A DNA stretch of 64,000 nucleotides, from NCBI RefSeq assembly GCF_000142905.1, contig NW_013657678.1:399381-463380 (forward strand). Direction: 5' to 3'. Below the pieces are notes generated by a model. It worked only from the letters and a program-made list of their open reading frames with translations. It was not told where the DNA came from and ran no database searches. This document shows positions 61,421 to 64,000 of this stretch, piece by piece; within the stretch, counting starts at the first letter, position 1, and every line of letters begins with the position of its first letter. A program made the translations under genes and the position numbers. The DNA is from Thecamonas trahens ATCC 50062. Lineage: Eukaryota > Apusozoa > Apusomonadida > Apusomonadidae.

Positions 61421-61959
61421 TCGTGGGAGGTAGTGGAGTGAGGGTGAGTGTGGATGTTGGGGCGGTGGGGGGGAGGGGGGGGGAGGCACGGGGGGGGGAG
61501 GTAACACTGCCAATGGCAGTTGCCCCTTCCGCCCTGAGGGGAGGGGGGGATCGTTTTGCTCCGCCTGCCTTTGGCCATTGCCATTGCCATTGACAATACC
61601 GTTACCATTACCATTACCATTGGTCAACAAGGCGGGGAGGGGGGGGGGGGGGGGGCAGCCGCAGAGGCCATGTGCGGCTCATCGATCATCTGCTAAAGGC
61701 ACTCAATGATCGGCGCCTTGGCCAGCGCTGGGGCCGCCGCTGATGGCCGTCCCTGATTCAAGTGGCGACCGTGAAGAGGGAAAGGGGGTGATACGGCAAG
61801 TCTTCTCCAAACCCCACGCAAGACCCCCCCTCCCTTGCCCAACCACTTTGTCCTCCAATACTTGGCTACACCTCGTTTCTACGTACCCCCTCCCCTCTCC
61901 TCCGACTCTCGTATCACGAGCTTGTGGCCGACGGCGGTCGCGGGGGAGGGCGTAAGCTC
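61421..61959. promoter_or_regulatory. Divergent promoter with hexamer repeat and G17 run
   Basis: A 539-bp region. A 6-bp CCATTR repeat (about 61573-61622) and a G17 run (61639-61655) lie upstream of the minus-strand gene. Further G-rich sequence is close to its start (61465-61500). C-rich sequence (61818-61835) precedes the plus-strand gene. GTAAGC occurs at 61952, just before the plus-strand ATG. No gene is seen. Confidence 0.45.
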
Positions 61960-62985
61960 ATGGACAGCACGGTGCGCTCGCGCTCAACGGTGCCACCTAT
62001 CTTGCCGCCGCTGGCTCCGATCTCGCCGCCGATGAGCCTTGCGCTACCGGATCAGACCTTTCCACCAAAGATCACCTCGCATCATCTCTTTGCCCCGTTC
62101 TCATTGGCTACGCTCCCACCGCCGCAGCTGGTGCACGTCCTTGCCACCGCTCAGCACTCATCACCGGCTGCTGCCGAGACAAGGCCACTGCTCGTTGAGG
62201 GCCTCCATTCCCGCAGCGAGCGGAGGGCACGGTTGGAGGAGGCATGGCTCGATGTGGTGAGGAGGAGGGCCGGCGGGCGAGGACGACGGCGGTGGCGGGT
62301 GGTGGCTGTGGCGATGATGATGGCGTGCGGCGCTGCTGCCGGCGCGGTCTCGGGCGCTCAGCTGGCCGGCGGACGCGGATGTGGCCCTGTCCGCCACTTT
62401 GTCACCAGCCAGACATTGGTGGCATCGACAGGCATGGCAGCGGTATCAGCAGCCTTTATCCCGCCACTGCTCAACATGTCGCTCCTACCGTGGCCGTGCA
62501 CCCTCCGCGGACGGGGCGCGCAGCTTGTCCCGCCGACCGCAGCTGCTGTGCTTGGCAGGAGCGGCCGGAGCGAATGGCCCTGGCTCGGCGCCTCCCGTGT
62601 GAGAGCCATCACGACACTCGCATGGGCTGGAGGAGCGCTGGGGCTTGTTGCGCTGAGCCTGGCTGTTGCGGTGTTGGTGTGCCTTCCGCGCGAGCTCGGT
62701 TGGCGGAGTGTGCGTGCGTGTCCAGGGCTGATCCTGGTCGACGCCTCCGTCGGGTTGGGCTTGCTCATCGCCGCCATGGCTGTGGTTGTGTCCGCTGGTC
62801 TAGCCTGCACACTTGCCTCGATGGTCCGCGCCCACGCCGGACACTCGGCTGGTCACGTCGAGGCCGAGCAACACCTCCACGCTGCCGAGCTTGACCACTC
62901 GATCCCGCACTCGATGGGCTCGACCGCGGTCCCTTCGCCGGACAATGGGCCTGCTGCGATTCCGCCGCCTCTCCAGCTACGATGA
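61960..62985 (+). CDS. Small polytopic membrane protein, unknown function
   Basis: A 341-residue product from MDSTVRSRSTVPPILPP (61960). About 110 hydrophilic, Pro-rich residues precede four hydrophobic segments: WRVVAVAMMMACGAAAGAVS, QTLVASTGMAAVSAAFIPPL, ALGLVALSLAVAVLVCL and LIAAMAVVVSAGLACTLASM. The C-terminal tail is His-rich (HAGHSAGHVEAEQHLHAAEL) and then Pro-rich. The His run could bind metal, but no metal-transporter family signature was seen. The family is not recognised. Its stop lies 145 bp from the convergent kinase stop. Confidence 0.68.
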   Translation: MDSTVRSRSTVPPILPPLAPISPPMSLALPDQTFPPKITSHHLFAPFSLATLPPPQLVHVLATAQHSSPAAAETRPLLVEGLHSRSERRARLEEAWLDVVRRRAGGRGRRRWRVVAVAMMMACGAAAGAVSGAQLAGGRGCGPVRHFVTSQTLVASTGMAAVSAAFIPPLLNMSLLPWPCTLRGRGAQLVPPTAAAVLGRSGRSEWPWLGASRVRAITTLAWAGGALGLVALSLAVAVLVCLPRELGWRSVRACPGLILVDASVGLGLLIAAMAVVVSAGLACTLASMVRAHAGHSAGHVEAEQHLHAAELDHSIPHSMGSTAVPSPDNGPAAIPPPLQLR

Positions 62986-63130
62986 CGCACGAGACCAGGT
63001 TGCCACACACTGCCGCAGTGCGGGTAAATGGCGCCGCCATCTGCACTCCCCTTCTCTCCCAACCTAGCAGCGCAACGCTCGCTTCAATCAACAGCACCAC
63101 ACACTGCGGTGGCCGTGGCTTAACCACACA

Positions 63131-64000
63131 TCAGCGGTGGCTACGGGATCGTGAGCGTGACCGCTCGCCGTTGTCGCCTCGGCGTGAGCCGGAACGCGAC
63201 TTCTCCTTGTCCTTGGCCTTGGACTTGGCCTTGGACTTGTCCTTGTCTTGCCGCCGCGGCGGGAGGAGGAGCGTTCGAGCTCACGGTCGTGGGCCCGTGA
63301 TGACGGACGCGAACTATGGCGTGACGACGAGCCGCGGTGCGAACCGTGGCGCGAGCGCGAGCGCGAGCGCGACTCGGACGAGCCCGACGGCTCACGGCGC
63401 AACGAGCGGTGCGATGAGCGGTCGCCACGGCGCGAGCTCGGGCGCGACGACTTGTCCTTGGACTTGGACTTTTCCTTAGCCTTGGACTTGGACTTGGACT
63501 TGTCCTTGGACTTGGACTTGGACTTGGACTTGTCCTTGGACTTGGACTTGGATTTGGACTTGTCCTTGGACTTGGACTTGGACTTGTCCTTGCCGTGCAG
63601 TGACGAGCGCGACGAGCGCGGGGCGGCGTCGGGTGCGTTCGGGTCGTCTGACGAGGAGAACGAGACCCAGAGGTCTGAGTGCTCGTCCTCCTGCAGGTCG
63701 TCGAGAATCTGATACTCGCTGCCAAACTCGATCTGGATCTGCTCGTCCGAGAGGAACTTGGGGATCCGCGACTTGAGGAACGGGGTGTTGAGCAAAATTT
63801 CGTACACCGACGGCCGCTCCTCCGGATTCGAGGTAAAGATCCAGTCAACAAGGGCGCGGACCTTGGACGAGAACGTCCGCGGGATCGGCGCGTAGTCGCC
63901 GGACACAATCTTGCGGATGAGAACCGGGAGTGAGTCGGTCTGGAACGCGTGCCGGAACGTAAGCAGCTTGTACAGCACACAACCCAGCGCCCACACGTCG
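63131..64000 (-). CDS. NEK-family protein kinase, C-terminal part
   Basis: The window edge cuts the gene in the kinase C-lobe. The visible part begins DVWALGCVLYKLLTFRHAFQ (subdomain IX) and continues LIRKIVSGDYAPIPRTFSSK and NPEERPSVYEILLNTPFL, matching NEK kinases. After a short acidic linker (DDLQEDEHSDLW) the tail is KDKSKSKSK repeats, then RS-rich. A single missing base near 63248 breaks the frame; the restored frame ends KDKEKSRSGSRRGDNGERSR and then SRSRSHR at a stop at 63131-63133. That composition is continuous with the repeat tail, whereas the unshifted frame loses it. The kinase part upstream is outside the window. Confidence 0.88.
63455..63600 (-). repeat. KS/KD hexamer coding repeat in kinase tail
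   Basis: A repeated CTTGGA unit on the plus strand encodes alternating Lys-Ser and Lys-Asp on the sense strand. It is a low-complexity, expansion-prone basic tail that is likely to be phosphorylated. Confidence 0.9.

Noticed and set aside
1-64000. tRNA, rRNA or spliceosomal RNA genes
   Set aside because: Looked for GGTTCRAAYCC-type B boxes and U2/U5/U6 signatures by eye; nothing convincing was found. A proper Infernal scan was not possible.
1-64000. Bacterial contamination as the source of GC-rich, nearly intron-free genes
   Set aside because: Spliceosomal introns and MIC60, BRX1, AP5B1, NEK and F-box genes occur throughout the contiguous sequence.

Overview
The window is nuclear DNA of a GC-rich, gene-dense unicellular eukaryote. 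Evidence: two spliceosomal introns (1174-1512 and 31990-32189), and eukaryote-only genes for BRX1, MIC60, AP-5 beta, a NEK kinase, a plant-type MAP-kinase phosphatase and an ABCC transporter. Short intergenic spaces, large surface proteins with poly-proline linkers and a unikont/plant mix of domains suggest a free-living heterotrophic flagellate, possibly an apusomonad such as Thecamonas. That placement is inference and no search was run. There are two assembly gaps: 22604-22703 (exactly 100 N) and 42489-43014 (526 N).

Layout. 0-7 kb: a secreted protein cut by the window edge, a DED1/DDX3 DEAD-box helicase, a CANT1-type apyrase and a four-helix membrane protein. 7-23 kb: a surface-protein block on the minus strand. 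It holds a roughly 3,890-residue type I membrane protein (GH114-like barrel, two CARDB domains, about eight 'DG..EW' repeats, poly-proline, one TM helix, cytoplasmic tail) and a Sushi/cysteine-rich polytopic protein. 24-34 kb: housekeeping genes in alternating orientation: BRX1, a TRM13-zinc-finger/RluA fusion, AP5B1, an F-box/WD40 protein and MIC60. 34-40 kb: three minus-strand genes: a coiled-coil protein, an SLC35G-like transporter and a 7-TM protein with a long tail. 40-47 kb: two proteins with mitochondrial-type presequences, a Ras-like GTPase and an acyl-CoA thioesterase II. 47-57 kb: a phosphatase-gelsolin protein, a decayed FG-GAP/VCBS gene and an ABCC transporter. 57-64 kb: a 1,521-residue coiled-coil protein with a possible CM1 motif, a small membrane protein and the C-terminal end of a NEK kinase.

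Genes mostly alternate head-to-head and tail-to-tail. Convergent neighbours lie 13-90 bp apart, and one pair overlaps by 17 bp. Several divergent promoters carry long C runs on the sense strand. Five otherwise coherent genes are each broken by what looks like exactly one missing base, and one also carries a near-perfect 560-bp tandem duplication that breaks the frame. These are most easily read as consensus or assembly errors, but the shared sign deserves checking. The most unusual observations are the giant surface protein, the TRM13-type zinc fingers fused to a pseudouridine synthase, and a DED1 gene whose first coding exon is just the start codon, followed by an intron that could be read through in frame.
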